A stretch of DNA of 64,000 nucleotides from Coix lacryma-jobi var. lacryma-jobi. Its lineage: Eukaryota; Streptophyta; Magnoliopsida; Poales; Poaceae. Below the pieces are notes generated by a model that saw only the letters and a program-made list of their open reading frames with translations, was not told the DNA's origin and searched no databases. The stretch is from contig CM019826.1 of NCBI GenBank assembly GCA_009763385.1, positions 78,611,055 to 78,675,054 of the forward strand, in the 5' to 3' direction. Made by a program: the position numbers and the translations under genes. Positions 47,126 through 58,152 of the stretch are shown piece after piece (within the stretch, counting starts at the first letter, position 1; each line of letters starts with the position of its first letter).

Positions 47126-49145
47126 TGAAGGACCGAGAAAGCACTAGCAAGGCGACCAAAGGGTGGGGGGTGAATGGGAGCTCAAAAATTTCTTTCGAAA
47201 CTTTGGTCGATTGTCCCAAAATCAACCCCCAAGAGCTACGACCGAGAACGTGATGCCCACGACCCTTGAAAGAGGGTGGATGATCCCTAGGATCACAGCG
47301 AGGCACCACAAGGCGATTGTAAACCAAACGGCAAAAGCACTCGAACAAGTTCGACCCTCAAAAACCAAGTCTCGAACGTAGATAGACGGCTACGTCGAGA
47401 AATCTCCAAATACCGATGCTAACAAGTAGCAAAGATACCTAGAGAGGTTCCTTGGTCAACTACAAGGCCAAACGAGAAGTCCGAAAATCAAGCGAGGAAG
47501 CCGGGAGAGCAAACGCACAAAACCGGAGGCTTCAGCCAATCCGCGCACTGTCCGGCCCTGGGGTCCCGGACTGTCCACCCCTACTGCGGACTGTCCGCGA
47601 GGGGATGGTGGACAGTCCGCCGGCAGAAAACGAGAAACAACAACTCTGCTGGAACCTCCCTAGACAGTCCCGGACTGTCCGCGGTTTACACCGGCGGACT
47701 GTCCGCCGGTCAACCGAGACCAAAAACGCAGAGACTCGTGGCCACTGCTCTGGCCAAGTCCCCGACGCGCGGACTGTCCGCGCCTATGGTGGCGGACTGT
47801 CCGCCAACACCCAGTGAGGGCGATTTCGGTCGCCCTTCACCCAAATCTTCTCCAAATCGATTCAAACCAAAATCCCACGTTCCCAAACTTGGAGAGGATG
47901 ATCACGGAGTAGTTAGGAGACTATCCCCAAGAAATCATCCGCTCAAAACAACTCAAACACCGGGAAATCAAAACGGGAGGAGGATGAACGAAAAAGCGCC
48001 ACGAAAACGAAATCAACCCGATCTACTTGTTCGTAAGGAGTTAGATAAATTCCTTTGGTGGAAATGATCTCCTTTCAAATACGAACAAGTTGATTCAAAC
48101 GGATTTCGCAAAGACGCAGTAGGGAGAGAGATCGAGTGACGGGAAAATCACGGAGAAACGAAGAACGCGAAGAACACGAACAAAACGCGAATCAACACAT
48201 CGATCAGCAACCGTGTGGCTAGCACACGCTACAACAGTGAGGATACGGCCTCACTTCCTCAAAATCTCCAGTACACAGAGGTATGGTTCTCTGCGGATCT
48301 CAGCTAGCTACAGCAGGGGATTGGGAGAGCAGGAAACCCTAAGTGCAAAGAGCAAATGAACTGAGATAATTGGGGAGGATGGTGTCTCCCCCTACTTAAC
48401 CTATTCCTAATTCCTACTCTTTTCCTATTCTACCCCTCTCTACTTACAGAGCGAACCAGCTAAACCCTAAGGTTATTCTGGACCAACTCGGTGGTAGGTA
48501 GATCCGACGGCCACGCCCGCACAACTCGTAGCGTTGCCTCGACGCAACCTCCAGATTGCCGCCACGTGCCGCCACCGCTCCGCGTCCTTTTCCTGGACGT
48601 CGCACCCCCGGTTTTGAGGCCCAAACCGGGAAACCAGCCTTCACAGCCAACCCCCGGTTTTGAGGCCCAAACCGGGAAACCAGCCCACCAGCATCTGAGT
48701 TTTGAGGCCCAAACTCAGCAAACCCGTAGCGCCCAGGTTTTGAGGCCCAAACCTGGAAACCGTCCACCCGATGGTTTTTCTCTGGCTCTACCACCAAACC
48801 GACGTCGTAGAGGGGATACACCGCCCGTGCACCCCGTCCACCGACACGTGTCCCCAAGTCCACGACTTAGGCAACACATGACCACAAGTCTTCGCTCGTC
48901 GCTGTCCCAGGCTGCCAGCCACCACAGCTGATCCTCGGGCCACCGGTCCCTCAGTCCAAGCCTCACGTCCGCCCTTCGCCACTGTCGGTCCATCGGCACA
49001 GCACGTCTCTACTTGACCTTCACCTTGCCTCTGATCACTGTCTCCGTGCTCGACACCTGCACAACATAAGCCAAAGAACATGCGCATCATCCCAGTTGAC
49101 AATCACTCATCACTCAGAGACTCGGCATATACCCATGTATCCGCA
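47126..49145 (-). repeat. Solo-like LTR of Sirevirus C with its own TTTCC duplication
   Basis: A complete 2020-bp LTR flanked on both sides by TTTCC (47121-47125 and 49146-49150). It contains GGACTGTCC palindromes at 47548-47804 and a four-unit hairpin array at 48607-48756. Its right part matches the 5' LTR at 58153-60172 better than the truncated LTR at 49880-50726. Confidence 0.9.
48607..48756 (-). repeat. Four-unit hairpin array in the solo LTR
   Basis: Stems CCCGGTTT/AAACCGGG twice, CTGAGTTT/AAACTCAG and CCAGGTTT/AAACCTGG, all around the loop TGAGGCCC. Confidence 0.9.
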
Positions 49146-49879
49146 TTTCCAAACTTGTGCCTTGCCTTCCAGTTGACCGTATTTCTTTACTACTTAGGTT
49201 CTTTTCCACGATAGCAAATATAGCCAACCGTGATCCGGTAAATACCCACCAGGGGTATTACGGGAACATCCTTAATTACTACTTTTATTAAGCAGACTAA
49301 GCAATTCTACATTATAAATAAGTACAGGATAACAAGGCAGGTGTAAACAATAATCAAGGAAGGGTAATGCATCAAGTAGGATTCAAACAACTCCTATACC
49401 TAATGCATCACAGTATAAAAGTACTCAAGTAATTTAATTGTAAATACTGGGAGACAAACAAGATAAAGAAGTTATCTACAACTTTTATATAGAACACATC
49501 TACAGAAAACATTATTTTCTTTACGAACTAATCACCACTACAGAAACTGTGCATGCAGCAATTTCAGCATATTAATAAATTACTTCATTACTTATTTGAT
49601 TAGCATGTGAGCACACATATGAGCTATGAACATCATCAAACACTTATAAACATGAGCACACAATACTTATCTCAGATTAACATGCAACAAAGGTAATCAT
49701 TTCAACATATACATTTTCATTTATCACTATACTTTCATTAATTAAAAGAATTAACAAACATAGACATTATTTTTAAGTGACATTGCAAACATATAATTTG
49801 GGGCTCATATTTTTAATGATGATAGATAATACCAAATCATAACTACTGTAAAAATATTACATGTTCAGGTATTATAATT
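49146..49879. repeat. Duplicated 0.73-kb piece of LARD LTR between two Sirevirus C LTRs
   Basis: It copies 60173-60906 almost exactly; I noticed only about two C/T differences. Its right edge joins Sirevirus C LTR sequence at ATAATT, a word present at both parental positions (near 60901 and 48366). Confidence 0.9.
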
Positions 49880-50726
49880 GGGGAGGATGGTGTCTCCCCC
49901 TACTTAACCTATTCCTAATTCCTACTCTATTCCTATTCTACCCCTCTCTACTTACAGAGCGAACCAGCTAAACCCTAAGGTTATTCTGGACCAACTCGGT
50001 GGTATGTTGATCCGACGGCCACGCCCGCACAACTCGTAGCGTTGCCTCGACGCAACCTCCAGATTGCCGCCACGTGCCGCCACCGCTCCGCGTCCTTTTC
50101 CTGGACGTCGCACCCCCGGTTTTGAGGCCCAAACCGGGAAACCAGCCTTCACAGCCAACCGCCGGTTTTGAGGCCCAAACCGGGAAACCAGCCCACCAGC
50201 ATCTGAGTTTTGAGGCCCAAACTCAGCAAACCCGCAGCGCCCAGGTTTTGAGGCCCAAACCTGGAAACCTTCCTCAGCCCGAGTTTTGTGGCCAAACTCG
50301 GAAACCATCCGCGCCCAGGTTTTGAGGCCCAAACCTGGAAACCGTCCACCTGATGATTTTTCTCTGGCTCTACCACCAAACCAACGTCGTAGAGGGGATG
50401 CACCGCCCGTGCACCCCATCCACCGACACGTGTCCCCAAGTCCACGACTTAGGCAACACATGACCGCAAGTCTTCGCTCGTCGCTGTCCCAGGCTGCCAG
50501 CCACCACAGCTGATCCTCGGGCCACCGGTCCTCACTCCAAGCCTCACGGCCGCCCTTCGCCACTCTCGGTCCATCGGCACGGCACGTCTCTACTTGACCT
50601 TCACCTTGCCTCTGATCACTGTCTCCGTGCTCGACACCTGCACAACACAAGCCAAAGAACATGCGCATCATCCCAGTTGACAATCACTCATCACTCAGAG
50701 ACTCGGCATACACCCATGTATCCGCA
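49880..50726 (-). repeat. Truncated 3' LTR of Sirevirus C
   Basis: Equivalent to 48372-49145 of the solo LTR but 847 bp instead of 774, because its hairpin array (50115-50338) has six units rather than four. Confidence 0.9.
50115..50338 (-). repeat. Six-unit hairpin array in the truncated LTR
   Basis: The four units of the other LTRs plus CCGAGTTT/AAACTCGG (loop shortened by one base) and a second CCAGGTTT/AAACCTGG. The second unit has one outer mismatch. Confidence 0.9.
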
Positions 50727-52214
50727 ATCTCCCCCTTGATGAGTGCATTGCCAACTACCAACACAAATCATAATGGAAGCAGAAGAAGGAAGAAGGAGAA
50801 GAAGGGAGAACTCAACCAAATGACCCAAAAGCATAGTAAAGCCGAAGAAGGTCAAGTGGAAAGAGCAAGACAACTTGGTCCCCAAAGACATGGGCAACGG
50901 CTCGACGCGACCAAGCAAAGCAAAGCTAGCCCTCAAGAAGAGGTAGAACAGGCTCAACACCGCTAGCAAATACCAATTGAAAATATCAAAGCAAAATGCT
51001 AGTCCCTCAAGATAGAGGCACAGAGGCTCAACACAACTAGCAAAGAAGCTCGATACCAATGCCTTACGGCCAATAGGAAGCAGCAAAATCTCCCCCTCGA
51101 ATAGTGCAAACAACCAAAGCTCCCCCTTAGTTCAAACGGAGGGTAATGATTTGCAATTTTCTCCCCCTTAGTTGAAAATGCACTTATCAAGAACCAATGC
51201 TCCCCCTTCCAAAATGCATATGAGTCAAAATGCAAGTTAGGAGCTTCAGGAGTATACTCAAAAGAGTGCAAAGATGCTCTACAGAGTTCTGATCCGATGA
51301 CTCAGAAAATGCACAGAATGCTAGCAAAGGCTCAAACTGATCACTAAGTCTGAAATTAGAGCACAAAGAGCAGTTTTGAGCCGAAAAGGTATTCACCATC
51401 AAAATAGCACAGACATGGATAGACAGGAAGTCAAACAAGTGCTAAACATGTATACAAGGTGAACTACCCCTAGCACAGTTCAATCATCATGCTGATACAA
51501 TTGAAAAAAATGAAGCATATACTTGTGATTTCAAGTTTTAATCGGAGTTGCAGCGGTGAAATTACACAAGTTCAGAAAACAACATGTGACTGCGAGAGGT
51601 TGAATGCTTGTTATTGCCTAACTTTCCAACTGTGCGAAGCCTATGCATAAGCAATCAGAAGCTTAAAGCAACAGTTTCGGTCATACACTACATGACTCAA
51701 GTTTAACTCAAAGTGCAATGAGAAATAGTCTCAAAACTGTGAGGTGTTAACAAGCAAACCCATCTCGATCTTTTCAATTCACTTAACTTGGTTCAGATTT
51801 TAAACAGAATATGACATACCAAGCAAGTGAATGACTCAACACTAGAGACATAGCAACCTAGCATACATAGATAGCATAAGTGACTTCGACACATTCTACA
51901 CATGCTAGTTGCATATCTCAATGGTGAACATTTTCAAGTTTTAAGTTCATTAATCAAATTCACCATTCAAAAAATAGCTCAGCTCACAGTATGTATCAGT
52001 GATCAGAAAGAGCATAAGCTATAGCATCTACATAAAGCATTGGAGCAAAGACTACACAGAGCATAGTTACATTCTTCAGACTATATTCATGAAGCTCAGA
52101 ATGTAAAAGCGTATGCTAAAATGCAAAGATGCATGAAGAAACCAAAAGGAAGCAAAAACAACTGAAAAACACAAAGTCAGTGTATCATACAAGAGTCAAA
52201 AATGTTTCCCCCAT
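50727..52214 (-). other. Sirevirus C 3' non-coding region with multiple polypurine motifs
   Basis: CTCCCCCTT-type motifs occur at 50729 (next to the LTR) and near 51090, 51120, 51162 and 51200. Three hairpin motifs lie at 50874-51042. Related by order and content to 24550-27004. No protein is recognised. Confidence 0.75.
50874..51042 (-). repeat. Three copies of the two-stem hairpin motif, Sirevirus C
   Basis: 50874-50915 pairs CTTGGTC/GACCAAG; 50925-50967 pairs GCTAGC/GCTAGC; 50997-51042 pairs TGCTAGT/ACTAGCA. Inner stems are CCCA-type in the first and CCTC/GAGG in the other two. Confidence 0.8.
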
Positions 52215-55200
52215 CTAAAAGGGGAAACACACACCAAGCTCACCTCTCAACCGATTAAAAGTTGATTGGTCCAAAGGCTTGGTGAAGATATCAGCCAACT
52301 GATGATGAGTATCGACATGGTGAAGGTCGATATCACCCTTCTCATAGTGGTCTCGCAGAAAATGAAAGCGCACATCAATGTGTTTGGTCTTCGAGTGCAG
52401 CACGGGGTTCTTAGCAACGCTAATCGCACTCGTGCTGTCACAAAGCAAAGGAACACGAGAAAAGCTCAGACCAAAATCACGCAAAGTGGCCATCATCCAG
52501 AGTAACTGGGAATAGCAGCTAGCCGCAGCAACATACTCAGCCTCTGTGGTAGACTGTGCGACACTAGACTGCTTGCGAGAAGACCACGAAACAAGAGAAG
52601 AACCAATAAACTGGCAAGTCCCAGAAGTGGACTTGCGGTCAATACGGCAACCAGCAAAATTGGCATCAGAATAACCGCAAAGCGAGAGGGTGGAGGAAGC
52701 AGAATACCAAATCCCAAATTCTGGAGTGAAGGATAAGTACCTCATTATGCGCTTGACCGCTTGACGGTGAGAAGTGCGCGGCGACAACTGAAATCGCGCG
52801 CACAGACACACCGCGAACTGGATGTCCGGGCGTGTCGCCGTCAGGTAGAGCAGCGATCCAATCATACTCTGGTACTCCTTCTGGTCCACTGCTTCTCCCT
52901 CCTTGTCCGCATCCAGGGCCGTCGTGGTCGCCATGGGTGTCAGAAGAGGCTTGGCCTCACCCATGTCGAATTTCTTCAAAATGTCCCGGGTGTACTTGCC
53001 CTGGTGCACGAACGTCCCTTCCCGGGATTGCTTGATTTGCAACCCGAGGAAAAACGTCAACTCGCCCATCATGCTCATCTCGAACTCCCTGCTCATAGTA
53101 TCTGCAAACTTGGCAACCAATGCATGAGAAGAACCACCGAAAATGATATCATCCACGTAAATTTGGACCAAGAGAGTATCAGTGCCTTGCTTGAGGAGAA
53201 AGAGCGTTTTAAACATCCCATTTTAAAACCCTTAGCAAGCAAAAAGGTTTTCAACCTATCATACCAGGCTCTAGGGGCTTGTTTCAAACCATACAAAGCT
53301 TTGTGAAGTTTAAAGACATGGTTTGGAAACTTAGGATTTTCGAAACCGGGGGGTTGTCTAACATACACCTCCTCTTCTATGTAGCCGTTTAAGAAGGCAC
53401 TCTTGACATCCATTTGAAAAAGTTTGAAACCTTTGGATGCAGCAAAAGCCAAGAGTATCCTAATTGCCTCCAAACGAGCTACAGGAGCAAACGTCTCCTC
53501 ATAGTCTATCCCCTCCTTCTGACTATATCCCTGGGCTACGAGTCTGGCCTTGTTTCTCACAACATGTCCATCTTCTCCCTGTTTGTTTTTGAAAACCCAT
53601 TTTGTTCCAATAGGATGACACTCAGAAGGTGGAGACACTAGAACCCAAACCCGATTAATCTCAAAGTTCTCAAGCTCCTCATGCATGGCATTGACCCAAT
53701 CCGGATCCGTCAAAGCGTGTCCAACATCCCGGGGTTCAAAATCAGCAACAAATGCAGAATGAGCAAAGTGAGAGATTTGCCTTGACCGGGTGACGCGTTC
53801 GTCTATGCTGCCGATCATCTGCTGAGGCGGGTGCTGGCGCTGAATGTGTCATGGCGCCTCCCTTGCCGAAGTGGCCTCCCCCTTAACAGCAGCTGGTGCC
53901 TCCTCGGGTACAAAGGGTACCGCTCGAGGTGGCGCGTCCCACGGCCCCCACGAAGATGAGGTGTCGGGGCCGTGAGTCGTCATAGAAGCCGCTCTTAGCG
54001 GCACAGCAGGTGGAGGAGGTGCTGGGTCATCTATCCCTTCAGGACCTTCTTCTTCATCATCGAAAAGAGGCTCGCCAACCTCGTGATCACCTGCACGCTC
54101 AAAACGAGAAGAAGGACAAACCATGGTCTCGTCGAAGGTGACATCGGATGTCTCCATGACTCGGTTAGTGTTAAGGTTAAGTACGCGATAAGCTCGAGTG
54201 TGAGTGCCATAACCCAAAAACACACCGTCAGAAGAACGAGACTCAAACTTGTCCAAGTTGCCCTTTTTGAGTATAAAACAGTGGCAACCAAAAACTCGAA
54301 AATAACTCACCTTGGGCAGTTTTCCAAAACGCAACTCATAAGAAGTCTTTTTCAAGAAAGCTCGGAGAAAAATGCGATTGGAAATGTAGCATGCAGTGCT
54401 CATAGCTTCGGCCCAATATCGCCTAGGAGTCCTATGCTCATCGAGCATCGTCCTGGCCATCTCTACAAGGGTCCGATTCTTCCTCTCTACAACACCATTC
54501 TGTGGCGGTGTGTAGGGAGAAGAAAACTGATGGTCTAAACCCAAAGAGTTACAAAACTTCTCAAAATCCGAATTCTTGAATTCGGAACCATTATCACTCC
54601 TAATAGCTCGCATCGAGTTCAAAGGGAACTCGTTCTGAAGACGCAAAATCAGATTGCGAGCGAAGGAGAAAGTCTCGGTCTTCTCAGCTAAAAAGAAGAC
54701 CCACGAATATCTCGAAAAGTCATCAACAACAACAAGCACATACCACTTCCCCCCAACCGAGCTCACCCGAGCCGGACCAACAAGGTCCATGTGCAAAAGC
54801 TCTCCAGGGTGCTTGGTCATGACCTGAGTCACTGGATGGTGGGGAGCGGCAACCATCTTCCCGTGTCTACAAGAGTGGCAAACAAGATTCTTCTCCATAG
54901 ATAACTTGGGCAATCCTCGGATTAGGCCAAGTGAACTAAGCCTTGCAAGCAAGTCGAAGCTCAAATGTCCAAGTCTCCTATGCCACTTCCAAAGATCAGA
55001 AGAGGAAGGTCCAGCCACAAGACAACGAGAAATGCCAAAAGACTCCGAGAAATCCGCACGAAAGACTTTCCCAAAGGGCGAAATCACACAAACAAGATTG
55101 CCCTGAGGGTCCAAAATACGACTGAGATTCGGTTTAAAACGAATCTCATAGTGGTCATCAAAAAGTTGCGAAACAGAAAGAAGGTTAAAATGCAAGTTAG

Positions 55201-55402
55201 AAACAAGAGCAACATCGCGCAACACAAAGTGCTCATTAACTCGCACAGACCCACGAGACAGCACCTTACCTTTGCTATTGTCGCCGAAGGTAATATACTC
55301 CTTTCCGACGACCGGACTAAGACTGGAGAACCACTTGGTGTTTCCGGTCATGTGCCTCGAACACCCGGAATCCACCAACCAAACGTTCTCCAATCGTTTT
55401 AC
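52215..55402 (-). pseudogene. Sirevirus C pol (protease, integrase, RT, RNase H), one stop and one frameshift
   Basis: Protease WLVDSGCSRHMTG at the start; GAG-pre-integrase zinc region with WHRRLGHLSF and CHSCRHGKM; integrase Asp in LLHMDLVGP, Asp in IRSDNGSEF and Glu in NGVVERKNR; a Pro-rich hinge; then reverse transcriptase with QMDVKSAFLNG, YGLKQAPRAWYD and IYVDDIIFG; RNase H with GYSDANFAGC and STTEAEYVA; and the end ADIFTKPL to VCFPF. The order is that of Ty1/copia. Lesions: TGA at 53849-53851 in the hinge, and a shift near 53220 just before the YVDD box. Pol is in a different frame from gag: gag stops with TGA at 55410-55408 and the pol frame opens only after a TAG at 55405-55403, so translation of pol needs something beyond a simple frameshift. 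Confidence 0.9.
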
Positions 55403-55407
55403 CTACA

Positions 55408-58089
55408 TCAATAAAAAGACATAGGATGAGCATACGGGCCAACACTGGGGTTAGTGAAGTAAGGGGAATACCAGTGTTGGGCCGGCTGCTCAAAAGAACG
55501 GTTAGCGAAAAAACCATTCCTAGCACACCTACGAAGGAAGCGATCACCACATTTAGAAGATCGTGGTCCGCTAAGGGAGGAGCATCCATCGCGATACTCA
55601 ACACGCGGTGGGGGAAAACGCTCAACTAGAAAGCCACCGCCACGGGGTCCATAGCCTACAACAGCAGGCTCCCGCTGGGCATGCTCTCTACGAGGCCTAG
55701 GCCTAGGAACTTGAGGCACTGCACCTCTAGGCCTAGCATCTCCCCTCGGAGCTCTCCTCTGTCTAGGCCTGGGAACTTGAGGTTCTGGACCTCTGGGCCT
55801 AGCAGCTCTCCTCTTAGCTCTCCTCTGAACATTCGGCACATGTACATCATGGAAAGGATGGTACATGTCCGGGTTGTTCATCTCCTTTGCACGACGCACC
55901 TCTCTCTTGCGCCGAAAGCAGAACTCACTCAAGTGTCCATCTCGCCCACAATGCTCACAATGGTACCTCACCGTTCTCAAAGGGGGTTGTTGGTACTCAC
56001 GGTAGTGGGTGTGGATCACTTTGCCCTTCTGTGGCATAAGCTCCTCCTGGATGGATGGCATGGTGTCCAGTTTGTTCTTGAGGTGGTTGGGTTTGGGATG
56101 CCACACTTGGTTTTTGGGTGGAGCTCTTGGAGGTTCCTCAAACACTCCATCCTTGGTGTTAGGTTTGAGAGGCTCTTTGGGTGGAAGCTTGGTAAGTTTG
56201 GGAGTAGTGGTGGAGTTGGGCTTCTCACAAGGGTTAAGACCACTCGACTCTCCAATCTTCCCAAAAGCAGAAAGATCAACACCCGGAGCAAATCCTACAC
56301 CAGGACCTCCAGCAGCTCGCTTGAATTGGGAGATCATCATCCCGAGCTGCGGCTCACCACAAGACACCCATGACAATATGGTCTGAAGGTATGTGTTTTC
56401 TTCCTCGGTTTGCATCTTGTCATGCTTCACATTAGCTATCTCCATCTCCAGGCCCTCACAAAGAACACACCTAGCCACACATGTGCTACCTGAGTTGGCC
56501 TCTTCAAGAGACACAATCTTGGCATTCTTCTCTGCCAACTCAGATTGCAAGACAGGACAAGTCTTGCACGCACCCAACAGCATGGGTCTAGCCCAGAGCT
56601 CATCCACCTCTCCTACCAACACAACATACTTGCTCCTCAAGGTGAGAAGGTCAGTCATGTGTGTGGTGCATATCTCACACTCCTCCTCATCGGTAACAAC
56701 CACGGTGGACTTGACAGAATCAAGTTCCTTCACCGTATCCTCCCACTTCTGCCTAAACTCCTTGCGCTCTCTAGCGGCACGCCTAAGTAGCTTATCTTGA
56801 CTAAGAAGCGCGGCAGTAAGTTTCTCGACCTCAGCGGAAAGCTCGTCGTGGGTCAGAGATACCTGGGAGTTGTCGTCGTTGTTCCGAGGAGTGTCGCCTC
56901 CGACCTCATCACCAAGAGCCATGGTGCAGAAGCCGTCGTCGTCGGCGAAGAAGCAGAGGTCGTTGAGCTTGTTCTCGATCCTCTTCTTCTTCTCGGACTC
57001 GTCGTCGCTTGAAGAAGCGGAGTCGTCGTCTGAGTCATCGACGTCACTGAGCGTGGCGAAGAACGCACGCTGCTCAGCTTGGGCCTTCTCCAAGTACTTG
57101 GTCTTGATGTACTCCTTGTTGAAGCCGCCCTTCCGCTTGTGCCTCGCGGGGACGTACTTCTCCTTGCGCTTGCCGGAGTCATACTTGTGCCCACGATGGC
57201 CCTTCCCAGAATGCTTGTTCTTCTTGGGACAGTTGGCGATGAAGTGGTCAGGGTCGCCGCACTCGTAGCATCCCGAGCGTCCTCCTCCGCGGCGACGGTT
57301 CAAGCGGTTGTTGTGAAACCGCGAGAACCGGTTGGCAAGCAAAGCCAACTCGTCGTCTCCCAGAGACTCCAACTGCTCCTCTGTGACAAAAAGAAGAGAA
57401 TGCAAAGCAAAACCTCTAGAGGGGTTAGCAGAAGAGCCAGAAACCAAAGCCATAGTCGGGCCTGAAGGATTCTCATAAGAAGCCCTCGCCATGGCATCAA
57501 TCTCACTGGACTTGAGCTTACTGAAGAGCTCGTCGCACGTGAGGGTCTCATAGTTAGGTGATTCGATGATCACCTGAACTTTGGAATCCCACACCGACCG
57601 ATCAAGAGTATGCAAAAGCTTCAAAGCCCTCTCAAGAATGTCGAAAGGCAACAACTCCTTGTTAGCCCTCATCCTGTTGACAATCACCTGAAAGCGAGCG
57701 AATAAACTTTCTATGCTCTCGCCAGGCATATGTCGAAAGTTCTCATACTCTCGCTTGAACGACTCGTAGAGACAGGTTTTGACTTGAGAGGTTCCCTCAT
57801 GAAAGCGCATGAGGGTAGCCCAAATCTCCCGAGCTGTAGCGAGGTGAGAAACACGATCAAACTCACTCATGCTCAAGCATGAGAAAAGAGCATTACGTCC
57901 TCGGCTATTGGTATCGTGCTCATCGATCTGATGCTGAGTCACACGAGCAGCCAAGACAACGTAATCGGCAGAGTTGCAAATATCCCAAATGGAAGCGCCC
58001 AAACTCTGCAGATAGGCCAACATGCTTATCTTCCAATACGCATAGTTCGTCCCATCAAAAAATGGCGGTTTGCCCACGCCGCGATCCAT
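55408..58089 (-). CDS. Sirevirus C gag, intact, 893 residues
   Basis: Residues 1 to about 210 are the copia capsid region (FFDGTNYAYWKISML, then MPGESIESLFARFQVIVNRM). A zinc knuckle CYECGDPDHFIANC is at 274-287 and a second, CEHCGRDGHLSEFC, at 711-724. Between them lie an acidic Ser/Asp stretch (350-366) and a coiled coil (about 410-570) with CxxC pairs at 471-474, 508-511 and 541-544. The C-terminal third is basic with repeated PRPR and VPRPR words. Gag forms particles and packages RNA in the cytoplasm. The length is large for copia gag but fits Sireviruses. The start at 58089 is 50 bp inside the primer site and is preceded by no other in-frame Met. It is the only long undamaged frame in the window. 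Confidence 0.9.
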   Translation of the reverse strand: MDRGVGKPPFFDGTNYAYWKISMLAYLQSLGASIWDICNSADYVVLAARVTQHQIDEHDTNSRGRNALFSCLSMSEFDRVSHLATAREIWATLMRFHEGTSQVKTCLYESFKREYENFRHMPGESIESLFARFQVIVNRMRANKELLPFDILERALKLLHTLDRSVWDSKVQVIIESPNYETLTCDELFSKLKSSEIDAMARASYENPSGPTMALVSGSSANPSRGFALHSLLFVTEEQLESLGDDELALLANRFSRFHNNRLNRRRGGGRSGCYECGDPDHFIANCPKKNKHSGKGHRGHKYDSGKRKEKYVPARHKRKGGFNKEYIKTKYLEKAQAEQRAFFATLSDVDDSDDDSASSSDDESEKKKRIENKLNDLCFFADDDGFCTMALGDEVGGDTPRNNDDNSQVSLTHDELSAEVEKLTAALLSQDKLLRRAARERKEFRQKWEDTVKELDSVKSTVVVTDEEECEICTTHMTDLLTLRSKYVVLVGEVDELWARPMLLGACKTCPVLQSELAEKNAKIVSLEEANSGSTCVARCVLCEGLEMEIANVKHDKMQTEEENTYLQTILSWVSCGEPQLGMMISQFKRAAGGPGVGFAPGVDLSAFGKIGESSGLNPCEKPNSTTTPKLTKLPPKEPLKPNTKDGVFEEPPRAPPKNQVWHPKPNHLKNKLDTMPSIQEELMPQKGKVIHTHYREYQQPPLRTVRYHCEHCGRDGHLSEFCFRRKREVRRAKEMNNPDMYHPFHDVHVPNVQRRAKRRAARPRGPEPQVPRPRQRRAPRGDARPRGAVPQVPRPRPRREHAQREPAVVGYGPRGGGFLVERFPPPRVEYRDGCSSLSGPRSSKCGDRFLRRCARNGFFANRSFEQPAQHWYSPYFTNPSVGPYAHPMSFY

Positions 58090-58138
58090 GTCGCCTTCTG
58101 TGGATCTAGAACCGGTTAAGGTGGAAGATCCTTAACCC

Positions 58139-58150
58139 GCTCCGATACCA
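58139..58150 (-). promoter_or_regulatory. Sirevirus C primer-binding site
   Basis: The minus strand reads TGGTATCGGAGC next to the 5' LTR, identical to that of Sirevirus B. Confidence 0.85.
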
Positions 58151-58152
58151 AT

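Noticed and set aside
58139..58150. TGGTATCGGAGC-like sequences considered as tRNA genes
   Set aside because: Only 12 bases match and they lie at the expected primer-site position beside LTRs; no cloverleaf is present.
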